Below, piece by piece: positions 7,323-15,272 of a DNA stretch of 15,336 nt (its first letter is position 1; the number at the start of each line of letters is the position of its first letter). This stretch comes from CBFDBT01 sp965603115 (GTDB lineage: Bacteria; Pseudomonadota; Alphaproteobacteria; Sphingomonadales; Kordiimonadaceae). The stretch lies in assembly GCA_965603115.1 (NCBI GenBank), contig CBFDBT010000045.1, positions 1 through 15,336 of the forward strand, read 5' to 3'. The position numbers and the translations under genes are program-made. The notes below the pieces were generated by a model. That model was not told the DNA's origin. It did no database searches and was given only the letters and a program-made list of their open reading frames with translations.

Positions 7323-7811
7323 TTAATTATGCTTTTTAAAGAAGGTTATAAGGTGTGAACATTCTCCACTTTTGTTGGCGAGAGGGAGAGCCATTGACGA
7401 CAAGTTGACAAAATCGCGATCACGCATATTGGTCCCGCCTCTATAGTAAGATATCTTCTTTCCTGTCCCCATAATACTTGGGTGGTTCTCGCGACTTTTA
7501 GTCTCAATGTGAGGAAGTTCAGAGAAAAGGCTTCCAGTCTTAATGCCACTGCCTAAAATCTTCTGAATATTTTCACCAATAATTCGAAAATTATAATCTT
7601 GGTTATGGTCAGTAAACTTAGATAAAATTAAATTTGAGTGCCATCCGATTAAGTCTTTAAAGTCTACATCATCTTTGTATGGAATGGGTTTGCCATCGCA
7701 TAGGCCTCGCCACCATTTAATCATAGGCTTAAAATCTTGAAACTCAGATAATTCTTCAATATCTTCGCTTAAGGGATAATAGTTTATCTCTTCTTTAGAA
7801 ACTTGGCTCAT
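7323..7811 (-). CDS. Small PAS_5-type sensory protein
   Basis: A 162-residue soluble protein with one PAS-like domain and no visible output domain. The pattern (FKPMIKWWRGLCDGKPIPYKDDVDF near the start, then LIGWHSNLILSKF, YNFRIIGENIQKILGSGIKTG, and a C-terminal strand pair SSMALPLANKSGECSHLITFFKK) matches the PAS_5 family, common and often present in many copies in alphaproteobacteria. I chose ATG 7811 because GGGGG lies 5 bases upstream; a GTG at 7823 would add four residues (MGAH). MopJ of Caulobacter shows that single PAS proteins of this size can act by binding other regulators. This one is divergent from the TonB-dependent receptor across 255 bases and converges on the sulfatase operon, so a role in controlling either is possible but unproven. 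Ligand and partner are unknown. Confidence 0.8.
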   Translation of the reverse strand: MSQVSKEEINYYPLSEDIEELSEFQDFKPMIKWWRGLCDGKPIPYKDDVDFKDLIGWHSNLILSKFTDHNQDYNFRIIGENIQKILGSGIKTGSLFSELPHIETKSRENHPSIMGTGKKISYYRGGTNMRDRDFVNLSSMALPLANKSGECSHLITFFKKHN

Positions 7812-7828
7812 ATGTGCCCCCACACAAA

Positions 7829-7879
7829 GTATACTATACTACTCATATAGTTATGTATAAGTATACAGGCATCTGTCAA
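7829..7879 (-). promoter_or_regulatory. Promoter/operator region of the PAS gene
   Basis: On the minus strand a perfect -35 hexamer TTGACA (7879-7874) is followed by a TA-rich stretch with several weak -10 candidates (for example TATACA, 14-base spacer). The arms GTATACT (7829-7835) and AGTATAC (7860-7866) form a perfect inverted repeat around it and each contains the palindrome GTATAC, so a repressor could cover the start region. No single -10 is convincing. Confidence 0.4.
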
Positions 7880-7978
7880 TGCTTATTAGGTGGGATATTT
7901 TTCTACATACACTGCTGCAGTTACTTTAAACTCTGCTAATGGCTTAGTAAAAGCTGTGCGTTTTTGTCACATCCATAT

Positions 7979-8019
7979 TTGACCTAAAGCAAGTTCATTT
8001 ATCCCAGACCCGATATAAC
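7979..8019 (+). promoter_or_regulatory. Possible CRP/FNR-type activated promoter of the TonB-dependent receptor
   Basis: TTGACCTAAAGCAA (7979-7992) has the TTG-N8-CAA frame of CRP/FNR-family sites but imperfect inner bases. TATAAC (8014-8019) matches the -10 consensus at 5 of 6 positions and is centred 31 bp downstream, close to class II spacing; no -35 hexamer lies at the right distance from it. The predicted transcript would start about 40 bases before the receptor ATG. Confidence 0.3.
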
Positions 8020-8066
8020 TTTTTTTAGTGAGAAAACTATTCTAACTCTTAAAAAGGTACTGTTAT

Positions 8067-10574
8067 ATGAAATACGAAACTTTAATGACCAGTGTAGCGT
8101 TTGTAGCCCTATTATACCCCATTGCGCCCTTATATTCTGCGGAAACATCAGGCAGTGAGGTTTATATTGATGAGATTGTTGTAACGGCGCGAAAGCGTGA
8201 AGAGGTAACTCTAAAATCTCCGGTTTCTATAGCTGTATTTTCTCAAGATGAAATCGAAAAGGCAGGCATTGTTGATGTGCAAGACCTGGCGATGCAGACA
8301 CCCGGTTTTTCTTACCGTGAAGGGTTTGGTCGTATCTTGAGCGAGGGTAATAATCGCCCAGTGATGCGTGGTATGTCGTCAATTTTTGGGGAAGCCAACG
8401 CGGCTTTTTTTGTTGACGGGGTTTATATTGCAGGCCCAATATCTACCTTTGACCTGAAAAACCTGACACGTGTAGAGGCTATCAAAGGCCCTCAATCTGC
8501 CCTTTTTGGGCGGGGTGCTTTCGGGGGCGCCGTCAATTTTATTACAAGACGCCCAAGCGATGAATTTGAAGCAAAAATTGAGAGCATATATGGTCGGTTC
8601 AATCATATTGAATTAGAGGGCTATGTTGCAGGCCCAATTGGTGATGGCGCAAGTGCAGAATTAAATGCCCGCATCATGGATCGTGGTGGTGTGCACTACA
8701 ATAAAGCCACACTAGAGCGTGATCTTGGGGCGCAGTCTAGCTTGCGCGTCGGGGGTAAGCTTAATCTGGACCCCAGTGAGGCCCTTAATGTTTATGTGCA
8801 AGGTAGCTGGGCAAAAGATACTGATAGTGGCTATGCCTATAGTAAGTGGAATGGTGGTGAACCTCGCGACGAGGGTATATCAGATGGTAAACACAATTGT
8901 TATCAACCGGATATATTCATGTCGATGTTTGGTATGAATTTCACTAATTCGCTTAGTCGGGGCTATTATTGTGGTGAGATTAATTCACCTGAAAGTTTTT
9001 ATGATGATTACGGTGGACTGAACAGTGTTGAGAGAGAGACTGCTAATGTAATTGGAACAATAACTTATCAATTAGAGGGCGGAGCATCGCTGACCTCTTT
9101 AACAGGTTATACAGATATTACTTACTCTCAGGCTGAATTGCCTGCGGATTACCCAGGAGCATCTGTTATTTGGGAAAAGGGCGGGCAGTCATATTATTCG
9201 CAAGAGGTTCGCTACGCCAGCAAAACAGAGCAGCCGCTCAGATATTTGCTTGGGCTCTATTATTTCAAGTCCAACAGTGGCGACAGCGTAAATGTTGCTT
9301 TTAACCCTTTGACAGCATCCCTTGATGATAATGAACACCCATTGAGTGCCAATGATGGGTATATTGACAATAAAGCTGTATTTGCCTCCGTAGATTATGA
9401 TTTGAGTGATAGTTTGATGCTATCCACCGAGCTTCGCTACCAGAGAGAAAATAAAGTGTTGGATGGTGCGCTCTATGATGGTTTGCACAAGCTAACCTTT
9501 GACTCATGGTTGCCGCGGGTTGCCCTAACTTGGCAAGCAAATGATGAGGTGATGTTTTATGCAAATGCCGCTAAGGGTAATAAACCCGGAGGCTTTAATG
9601 ATGACTTTTTCAAAGTGAGTCTCGATGGCACAGATCGGCAGTTTTGGCGTGATCTCGGCCGGGGCACTTACGACGAATCTACAGTTTGGTCCTATGAAGC
9701 AGGGATAAAAACTTCTTTTAATGATACTTTAAGTATGAATGCAGCCCTCTATTATATTGATTGGACTGGGCAGCAGTTAACCCAGTCTGATGCTCTCAAG
9801 CGTGCAGGGTCTTCGCGCCAAACAACTGTCACCTTCATCAAAAATGCTGGAAAGTCTGAGATTAAGGGCTTTGAGATTGATTTAAATTGGCAGGTAAGTG
9901 AAGAGCTAAATTTGAGGGCGGCTTATGCTTTCAATGATTCCCAGTTTAAAGACTATCTTGATGAGAACTGGAGAGATCTACAGGACACTAATGGCTGGTA
10001 TACTGGCCAAGCTATCTCGGCGGCAATTTTCCCGGGTGGAGACGTCAGCCTAACCCCTGACCTTTTGCCAGATGGTGTGATTTTAGACACAAGTAAAGCC
10101 CCTGTGGATGCAGATGGTGATGGCTCGCCGGATCGATATTTTGTTATAGACACTGTGGATCCGGATGGGCAGGTCGTCGGTAATAGCTTGCCTCAGTCCC
10201 CTAAACACCAGCTTAGTCTTTCTGCGACCTATAGAGTTGCGCTCAAGAATAATATTTTTGGATTTATCCGTGGAGATTATCTCTATGAGAGTAAACGTTA
10301 TGTGCAGGCGGCTAACCTTGCTTATGTCGGCGGCAGTTCCCTAGCAAATCTACGCGTAGGCCTGGAGGATATGGACTGGTCACTTACATTCTTTGTCGAC
10401 AATCTCTTTGAAAATGACACACCTGAAGTTGCTACACGCTACCTAGACATGGGGCAGGTTTTGATGATCCCATCACAGGTGCGCACAGGGTCACGTTATA
10501 CCTTTGGTCGGGATTTTACTATGACAGCATCTGAGCCACGGACATTTGGCATCAACTTCAGCAAGACATTTTAG
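8067..10574 (+). CDS. TonB-dependent outer-membrane receptor
   Basis: An 835-residue outer-membrane receptor that takes up a specific substrate using energy passed on by TonB. A signal peptide (about residues 1-25, ending near PLYSA) is followed by a TonB-box-like DEIVVTARKREE, which starts about ten residues into the mature protein. The plug domain (about 45-160) ends with the family motif RVEAIKGPQSALFGRGAFGGAVNFITRRP from residue 135 (RVEAIKGPQSALFGRGAFGG and onward). The rest is a 22-strand barrel ending in an aromatic-rich strand with terminal Phe (FGINFSKTF). Start ATG 8067 has only a weak AAAAAGG upstream. An Asp-rich loop DADGDGSPD (681-689) resembles calcium-binding loops. The overall style is that of the large receptor families of sphingomonads and marine alphaproteobacteria, where substrates are often organic compounds and not iron complexes. 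The neighbouring alkyl sulfatase suggests a sulfated or amphipathic substrate, but that is only context. Its stop codon overlaps that of norD. Confidence 0.92.
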   Translation: MKYETLMTSVAFVALLYPIAPLYSAETSGSEVYIDEIVVTARKREEVTLKSPVSIAVFSQDEIEKAGIVDVQDLAMQTPGFSYREGFGRILSEGNNRPVMRGMSSIFGEANAAFFVDGVYIAGPISTFDLKNLTRVEAIKGPQSALFGRGAFGGAVNFITRRPSDEFEAKIESIYGRFNHIELEGYVAGPIGDGASAELNARIMDRGGVHYNKATLERDLGAQSSLRVGGKLNLDPSEALNVYVQGSWAKDTDSGYAYSKWNGGEPRDEGISDGKHNCYQPDIFMSMFGMNFTNSLSRGYYCGEINSPESFYDDYGGLNSVERETANVIGTITYQLEGGASLTSLTGYTDITYSQAELPADYPGASVIWEKGGQSYYSQEVRYASKTEQPLRYLLGLYYFKSNSGDSVNVAFNPLTASLDDNEHPLSANDGYIDNKAVFASVDYDLSDSLMLSTELRYQRENKVLDGALYDGLHKLTFDSWLPRVALTWQANDEVMFYANAAKGNKPGGFNDDFFKVSLDGTDRQFWRDLGRGTYDESTVWSYEAGIKTSFNDTLSMNAALYYIDWTGQQLTQSDALKRAGSSRQTTVTFIKNAGKSEIKGFEIDLNWQVSEELNLRAAYAFNDSQFKDYLDENWRDLQDTNGWYTGQAISAAIFPGGDVSLTPDLLPDGVILDTSKAPVDADGDGSPDRYFVIDTVDPDGQVVGNSLPQSPKHQLSLSATYRVALKNNIFGFIRGDYLYESKRYVQAANLAYVGGSSLANLRVGLEDMDWSLTFFVDNLFENDTPEVATRYLDMGQVLMIPSQVRTGSRYTFGRDFTMTASEPRTFGINFSKTF

Positions 10575-12511
10575 GAGGTGACGCTGCGGTAGATAGCAGG
10601 CAGGGCTGCAGGGAGCTTATTTAGGTGACTTACAATAGAATAGGCTCCCTTGCCAAAAATATGAGGGAAATATTCCCTGGCTTGCTTGTCAATAGTAACA
10701 CCGTAAACTGTCTGGCCCATACGGCGGGCTTCTCGAATAGCCATGCGCGTGTCTTCAATGCCGTAACGGCCTTCATAATGGTCAATATCATTGGGCTTGC
10801 CGTCAGTAATAACCAGCATCAGCCTGTGGCGATGTTCTTGTTGGTCAAGCTGATCTGCTACATAGCGAATGGCGGCACCAATTCTGGTATAAAACCCCGG
10901 TTTCATCGCAGCCATTCGGCGTTCAATTTTTGATGACATGGGCTCGTCAAAGCCCTTGAGGGTATTTACAAAAACCTGATCTCGACGACGGCTAGTAAAA
11001 TTATAAAGCGCAAATTGATCACCGCATGCCTCTAAGCCGTTGGCAAGCACTGAAAGTGTCTCTTTTTCAACGTCCAGAACGCGCCGGTTTTCAATCCAAG
11101 CGTCGCTAGAAAGTGAGCTGTCCACCAATATTGCAACTGAAAGATCTCTGGCTTGATCTCGCGATGATATATAAATATTATCCGAACCAATTCCGCAAGC
11201 TTGTCTGTCGCAGTAAGATCGGATGACTGCATCCATATCAAGCTCGGAGCCGTCTAATTGACGGTGTAAGATTTCCCTTTTTGGCCGCAAAGCCTCAAAC
11301 TGGCGCTTTACGCGTGCGATCATGCGTTGGCTTTCGGCGGTTTTTTCTAGGGGAACATCTTCTTCTGTGGCGAACTGGGCGATTATTTTACAGTGGTCAG
11401 CTAAATAACTTTTACTGTTATAGTCCCACTCCTTGTATAAGTTTGTGCCAATAAGTCGCTCCACCTCCACCATGTTTGGCGGCAAATCGAGTGAGAGTTT
11501 GATTTTAGTGGCGGCTCTTTTTTTATTGGGAGAAAGTACAATTTCATCAGCATCATCAGCGATTTTTTGTGCATTTTCTTCATCTTCATCTTCGACCGTA
11601 CGTGCAAGGTTGAGCATTTCGGCCCAAGAGAGCAGACCTTCAAAAGGATAAAGGATAAGCGGGTCGTCACGGTTAGCTTGATCGAATATTTCACGGCGTG
11701 CTTTCTTGATGAGTTCTTCTTTTTCTTCCTCGTCATCCATTGGCGCTGACCCTGCTTCACCGTCATCAGCGACCATAGGCTCGGGGGGCCTTGATTGGCA
11801 TAATTCTCCCCAAAGAGGCATGGGCAATATAGGCTTATAATTCAGCGGTGCTTTAATGCCCGATGGTAGCGCGGTATCGTCCTTCACATAATGCCATAGT
11901 GCCTGAACAACCACGTCTGTTGGATATGTTTCGGATATTAAGCTACGGATGAGGTCCTCTAAATATCTTTCATAGCCTGACAATTTTCTTGGTTGGCGGG
12001 CCTGAATGATGGCTTCAGCTAAGTCTTTGTAACGCTTATGAAAGCCATGAAAATTACTGAGGGCTTTCACGGTTGTTTTGTGAGATTTTTTAACCAAATT
12101 AAGGTCGGCAAGTAAGGGGTCATTAGTCTCACCGCTCGTGTTAGGTTCCGCGGTTGCGAAAAAGATAGCGAGCCAAATATATAAGTCCTTATTCAGTTTT
12201 TCTGTAGGGAAAAAGTCTATCTGTTGAGGAAGGATAATAAGTTCACTGGTGGACCGGCCTGTTGAAACATGTTCATCAACACGCCCTAATCTTTGCAGAA
12301 AACCAAGGCGGTGATCACTCTGTTCTGCCTTGCTCGCCGCAAAACGAACACCGCCATCGCCACCAATAGTTCGGAAAAATACTGGAATAAAATTGGATAG
12401 GGATTTATAGCTCACTACCGCATCAGCATAGCGTGTATAACTGGCTCGGTCGCCGGCAAAGCGATCCCAGAGGCTACCAATAACTTCTTCAGGTTCTAGC
12501 CAGTTAGTCAT
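10571..12511 (-). CDS. norD: NorD, VWA-domain protein for nitric oxide reductase activation
   Basis: NorD is needed, together with the MoxR-type ATPase NorQ, for making active cytochrome c-dependent NO reductase, probably helping insert the non-haem iron FeB in NorB. The 646-residue length fits the family. The N-terminus EPEEVIGSLWDRF is family-like; two acidic stretches (DDEEEKEELIKKARRE and EDEDEENAQ) lie in the middle. The C-terminal von Willebrand A domain (about 456-646) has an intact metal-ion-dependent adhesion site: DSSLS at 464-468, a Thr near 542 (FYTRIGAAIR) and TDGKPND with Asp570. There is no signal peptide, so it is cytoplasmic. The start lies 6 bases after the norQ stop with only a weak site (GGTTAAG overlapping the norQ stop), so translation is probably coupled. 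It is the last gene of the operon; no norE or norF follows, as the receptor gene meets it tail to tail. Confidence 0.95.
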   Translation of the reverse strand: MTNWLEPEEVIGSLWDRFAGDRASYTRYADAVVSYKSLSNFIPVFFRTIGGDGGVRFAASKAEQSDHRLGFLQRLGRVDEHVSTGRSTSELIILPQQIDFFPTEKLNKDLYIWLAIFFATAEPNTSGETNDPLLADLNLVKKSHKTTVKALSNFHGFHKRYKDLAEAIIQARQPRKLSGYERYLEDLIRSLISETYPTDVVVQALWHYVKDDTALPSGIKAPLNYKPILPMPLWGELCQSRPPEPMVADDGEAGSAPMDDEEEKEELIKKARREIFDQANRDDPLILYPFEGLLSWAEMLNLARTVEDEDEENAQKIADDADEIVLSPNKKRAATKIKLSLDLPPNMVEVERLIGTNLYKEWDYNSKSYLADHCKIIAQFATEEDVPLEKTAESQRMIARVKRQFEALRPKREILHRQLDGSELDMDAVIRSYCDRQACGIGSDNIYISSRDQARDLSVAILVDSSLSSDAWIENRRVLDVEKETLSVLANGLEACGDQFALYNFTSRRRDQVFVNTLKGFDEPMSSKIERRMAAMKPGFYTRIGAAIRYVADQLDQQEHRHRLMLVITDGKPNDIDHYEGRYGIEDTRMAIREARRMGQTVYGVTIDKQAREYFPHIFGKGAYSIVSHLNKLPAALPAIYRSVTS

Positions 12512-12517
12512 GGATTC

Positions 12518-13348
12518 TTAACCTAACATAATCGTAACGGCCTCCAAGAGGGCTTCCTTTACCTCTGGTTCGTCAGTAAGGGGTTCGATGAGGGCGGTCT
12601 GGATAGCGTGATCAATCGACATGCCATCGGCGATTAATACAGCGCAATAAATTAGCAAACGCGTTGAAACACCTTCTTCAAGGTCTTGTCCTTTCATGTC
12701 TCTAAAGCGATGAGCTAGGCCAACGAGGACGGCACATTTTTCTTTGTTAAGGCCACTTTCTGTCGCGATAATTTCAATTTCCTGCTCAATTGGCGGAAAG
12801 TCAAATTCAAGACCAATGAATCGTTGTCTAGTTGAAGGCTTTAGGCCTTTTAATATGCTTTGGTACCCAGGATTATAAGAGACCACTAACATAAAGCCTG
12901 GTGCTGCTTCGATAAGTTCACCAGTGCGCTCTAAGGGGAGCATGCGTCGGTCATCGGTGAGGGGATGTAAAACTACGGTCACATCTTTGCGGGCTTCCAC
13001 CACCTCATCAAGGTAGCATATTGCCCCTTCTCTGGCAGCGCGGGTCAGTGGGCCATCAACCCATACTGTTTGGTCACCTTGCAGCAAAAAACGTCCCGTG
13101 AGGTCAGCGGCTGTTAAGTCATCGTGGCATGCTACGGTATAAAGACTACGTCCAAGCTTTTCAGCCATATGTGTTACAAATCGAGTTTTGCCGCACCCTG
13201 TGGGGCCTTTTAGCATTAAAGGCAGCGAATGTTTGCTCGCTGCTTCAAAAATTTCACATTCATTGTTTACAGGCAGGTAGAAAGAAGGGGCATCGCTGCC
13301 CCCTCCCATAGTTTTGACAGTTTTCATGTCAATTGACGTCTTTGTCAT
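12518..13348 (-). CDS. norQ: NorQ, MoxR-type AAA+ ATPase for nitric oxide reductase activation
   Basis: A 276-residue AAA+ ATPase of the MoxR/CbbQ/NorQ family that works with NorD on NorB maturation in the cytoplasm. Walker A is GPTGCGKT at 48-55, Walker B is ICYLDE at 110-115, and ACHDDLTAADLTGRFLLQGD after Walker A is a NorQ/CbbQ family hallmark. A sensor-1-like Asn (VVSYNPGYQS) and an arginine region (LKPSTRQRFIGLEFDFPP) are visible. Compared with typical NorQ, the N-terminus has about 15 extra residues (including MGGGSDAP); ATG at residue 8 is an alternative start. ATG 13348 is favoured because GGAG, which includes the last norB codon and runs into its TGA stop, lies 8 bases upstream. The 5-base gap to norB therefore implies coupled translation. 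Confidence 0.96.
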   Translation of the reverse strand: MTKTSIDMKTVKTMGGGSDAPSFYLPVNNECEIFEAASKHSLPLMLKGPTGCGKTRFVTHMAEKLGRSLYTVACHDDLTAADLTGRFLLQGDQTVWVDGPLTRAAREGAICYLDEVVEARKDVTVVLHPLTDDRRMLPLERTGELIEAAPGFMLVVSYNPGYQSILKGLKPSTRQRFIGLEFDFPPIEQEIEIIATESGLNKEKCAVLVGLAHRFRDMKGQDLEEGVSTRLLIYCAVLIADGMSIDHAIQTALIEPLTDEPEVKEALLEAVTIMLG

Positions 13349-13353
13349 TCAAG

Positions 13354-14679
13354 TCACTCCGACGAAAGTTGAGGTTGACGTTTGGCCAAAACGAGTGACC
13401 AAATGAAAATCAGAGCACCAACTACGACAACTGCACCAGCGCCAAACCTCATAATATAGAAGATTTGTAGCTGATCCTGCACTGACATGAAGTCTTCACC
13501 ATTTACACGTTGCAAATGAGTTTGAACTACTCCAGCAAATGTAAGGGTGAAAGTCATGAAGACCATGCCGCCACTCATCATCCAAAAACTTACCATATTA
13601 GCAACTTGGCCATATGGCGCGCTCTTGCGTAGATACGGAAAGGCGTAAGTCATGATCGCCAGGTTCAGACAGACATAAGCGCCATAAAAGGCCAGGTGGC
13701 CGTGCGCTGCAGTGATCTGAGTGCCATGTGTATAATAGTTGATGGATGAAAGGGTATGCATAAAGCCCCAGACACCAGCACCAAAGAAAGCGAGAACTGA
13801 ACACCCAAGCGCCCAAATGAGAGCAGCTTTGTTTGGGTGATTTCGCCCACCTTTCCAAACCATCATAAAGCTAAAGACAGTTAGAGCGAAAAATGGCAAC
13901 ACTTCAAGTGTAGAAAAGACACTGCCAACCCACTGCCAGTAACCTGGTGTGCCGATCCAGTAATAATGGTGACCGGTTCCCAGTAGCCCCGAGATGAGAG
14001 CTAGAGCGACGATAACATAGACCCATTTTTCCACGACTTCACGATCTATACCAGTGAGTTTAATCATCATGTAGCCAAGAATGGCTGCCATAATAAGTTC
14101 CCACACGCCTTCTACCCATAAGTGGACAACATACCACCAGTAGAGTTTGTCAAGGGCGAGGTTGCCAGGGTTATAGAAAGCAAAGAGGAAGAATATGGCC
14201 GCGCCCCAAAGGCCGATAAGAAGAACATTCGTAATGGCTGTTCTTCTGCCTTTGAAAGCTGTCATGGAGACATTAAAGAGGAACATCAAGACCGAGATGA
14301 CGATCAAGACCTTCACCCAAGTTGGCTGTTCAAGAAATTCTCTGCCTTCGTGGACGCCAAACAAATAACTGACCACTGCGGCTGCACCAGCAAAGAGGAA
14401 GATAAAGAATTGGACCTTTGCTAGTCCGACACTATGAACTTCTGTCTCACATTCTTCGGGAATAATGTAGTAAGTTGCTCCCATGAAACCCATCAGTAAC
14501 CATACAATAAGAGAATTAGTGTGAATCATTCGTATGATATTGAAGGGCACTATATCTGAGAATAGATTAGGCGTAACATAAATTAGGCCAGCGAGTAATC
14601 CTACGGTGACTTGAGCTGCAAACAAAAGCAGCGCACCAGCGAAGAAGTACATCGCGACTTTTTGAGATTCAAATCGCAT
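13354..14679 (-). CDS. norB: NorB, nitric oxide reductase catalytic subunit (cNOR type)
   Basis: The membrane subunit of cytochrome c-dependent NO reductase turns two NO into N2O at a haem b3/FeB site in the inner membrane. It has 441 residues and about 12 membrane helices, without the N-terminal extension of quinol-dependent qNOR, in agreement with the separate norC. All expected ligands are present: His53 and His328 for haem b (MIHTNSL; AAHGHLAFYGAY), His326 for haem b3, and His186, His237 and His238 for FeB (VVHLWVEG; GTGHHYYWIG). The conserved glutamates are Glu190, Glu194 and Glu259 (STLEVLPF). From residue 186 on these sit a constant 21 positions before the Pseudomonas aeruginosa numbering as I recall it. 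Start ATG 14679 is preceded by AAAGGAA. It lies 23 bases after norC and 5 bases before norQ. Confidence 0.97.
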   Translation of the reverse strand: MRFESQKVAMYFFAGALLLFAAQVTVGLLAGLIYVTPNLFSDIVPFNIIRMIHTNSLIVWLLMGFMGATYYIIPEECETEVHSVGLAKVQFFIFLFAGAAAVVSYLFGVHEGREFLEQPTWVKVLIVISVLMFLFNVSMTAFKGRRTAITNVLLIGLWGAAIFFLFAFYNPGNLALDKLYWWYVVHLWVEGVWELIMAAILGYMMIKLTGIDREVVEKWVYVIVALALISGLLGTGHHYYWIGTPGYWQWVGSVFSTLEVLPFFALTVFSFMMVWKGGRNHPNKAALIWALGCSVLAFFGAGVWGFMHTLSSINYYTHGTQITAAHGHLAFYGAYVCLNLAIMTYAFPYLRKSAPYGQVANMVSFWMMSGGMVFMTFTLTFAGVVQTHLQRVNGEDFMSVQDQLQIFYIMRFGAGAVVVVGALIFIWSLVLAKRQPQLSSE

Positions 14680-14702
14680 TATAAATTTCCTTTCTACTTT
14701 GT

Positions 14703-15155
14703 TTAACCAGCGTCATTAGGAGGCCAGCCTTGAGTGTCTATTCTGCTGACCCATTCGAAGAAATCTACAAGATTATCAAGTTCTTCTTCGGTGAGATCAT
14801 ATGCAGGCATCTGGCGACGCCCTTCTATGCCTGAAGGTTGGCTTTGAATCCAGGTTTTGATACCTTCTCGCGCCCCTTCCGCGTCGTCTTTTCCTCCATA
14901 TCGAATCCAGACATTACCGAGTTCAGGTGCAAAATACGCTCCCTCACCAAGTATTGTGTGACAGTTGACACATGAGTGTTCTTCCCAAATTCTTTTCCCC
15001 TTAACCACAGAATCCGATAGAGTTGCAGTATCCGTAGATTCTGACACAATATACATGTGACTTTGTCCTGTAAGGATGAAAAGAAGAATTAGGAAAAACA
15101 GTGACCCCCCGTAAAAAATATTACGAGCAGCCGATTTGGTAAATCTATCAGCCAT
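14703..15155 (-). CDS. norC: NorC, nitric oxide reductase cytochrome c subunit
   Basis: NorC passes electrons from periplasmic cytochromes or cupredoxins to haem b of NorB. The protein has 150 residues: a short cytoplasmic N-terminus, one membrane anchor (about 14-33, NIFYGGSLFFLILLFILTG) and a periplasmic cytochrome c domain. Haem is bound at CVNCH (62-66), with HTILGEGAYFAPELGNVW following as in all NorC proteins, and Met116 (RRQMPAYDL) as sixth ligand. ATG 15155 has an excellent site, CAGGAG, ending 6 bases upstream. It is the first gene of norCBQD and lies behind an FNR/DNR-type promoter. Confidence 0.97.
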   Translation of the reverse strand: MADRFTKSAARNIFYGGSLFFLILLFILTGQSHMYIVSESTDTATLSDSVVKGKRIWEEHSCVNCHTILGEGAYFAPELGNVWIRYGGKDDAEGAREGIKTWIQSQPSGIEGRRQMPAYDLTEEELDNLVDFFEWVSRIDTQGWPPNDAG

Positions 15156-15230
15156 GTTAGCTCCTGTTTTTTTGCCTCAATAATACTAATAAAGCATACC
15201 CATACTAAGCACGGCTATGCCTATTAGTGC

Positions 15231-15272
15231 ACCCTAGGGTGAGTGGGTCAATTCTTCATTGATCTATGTCAA
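15231..15272 (-). promoter_or_regulatory. FNR/DNR-type (NnrR) activated promoter of norCBQD
   Basis: TTGATCTATGTCAA (15259-15272) is a close match to the FNR/DNR/NnrR consensus TTGAT-N4-ATCAA and keeps the TTG-N8-CAA frame. On the minus strand TAGGGT (15236-15231) can serve as -10, centred 32 bp downstream of the box centre, exactly the spacing of a class II promoter with the box at -41.5. Transcription would start near 15224, about 70 bases before norC. NO- or oxygen-responsive CRP/FNR proteins control nor operons in most denitrifiers. The -10 lies inside a 10-bp palindrome ACCCTAGGGT. The remaining sequence up to 15336 holds nothing I recognise. Confidence 0.72.

Noticed and set aside
10575..10640. 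Possible terminator for the receptor within the 3' end of norD
   Set aside because: Short CTGC/GCAG pairings exist, but no stable stem followed by a T tract could be drawn.
11401..11766. 121-codon minus-strand frame inside norD
   Set aside because: Lysine- and serine-rich translation in a shifted frame of a well-conserved gene; a shadow of norD's acidic segment.
14122..14424. 100-codon plus-strand frame opposite norB
   Set aside because: Antisense shadow of conserved membrane helices; charged, featureless translation with no start signal.
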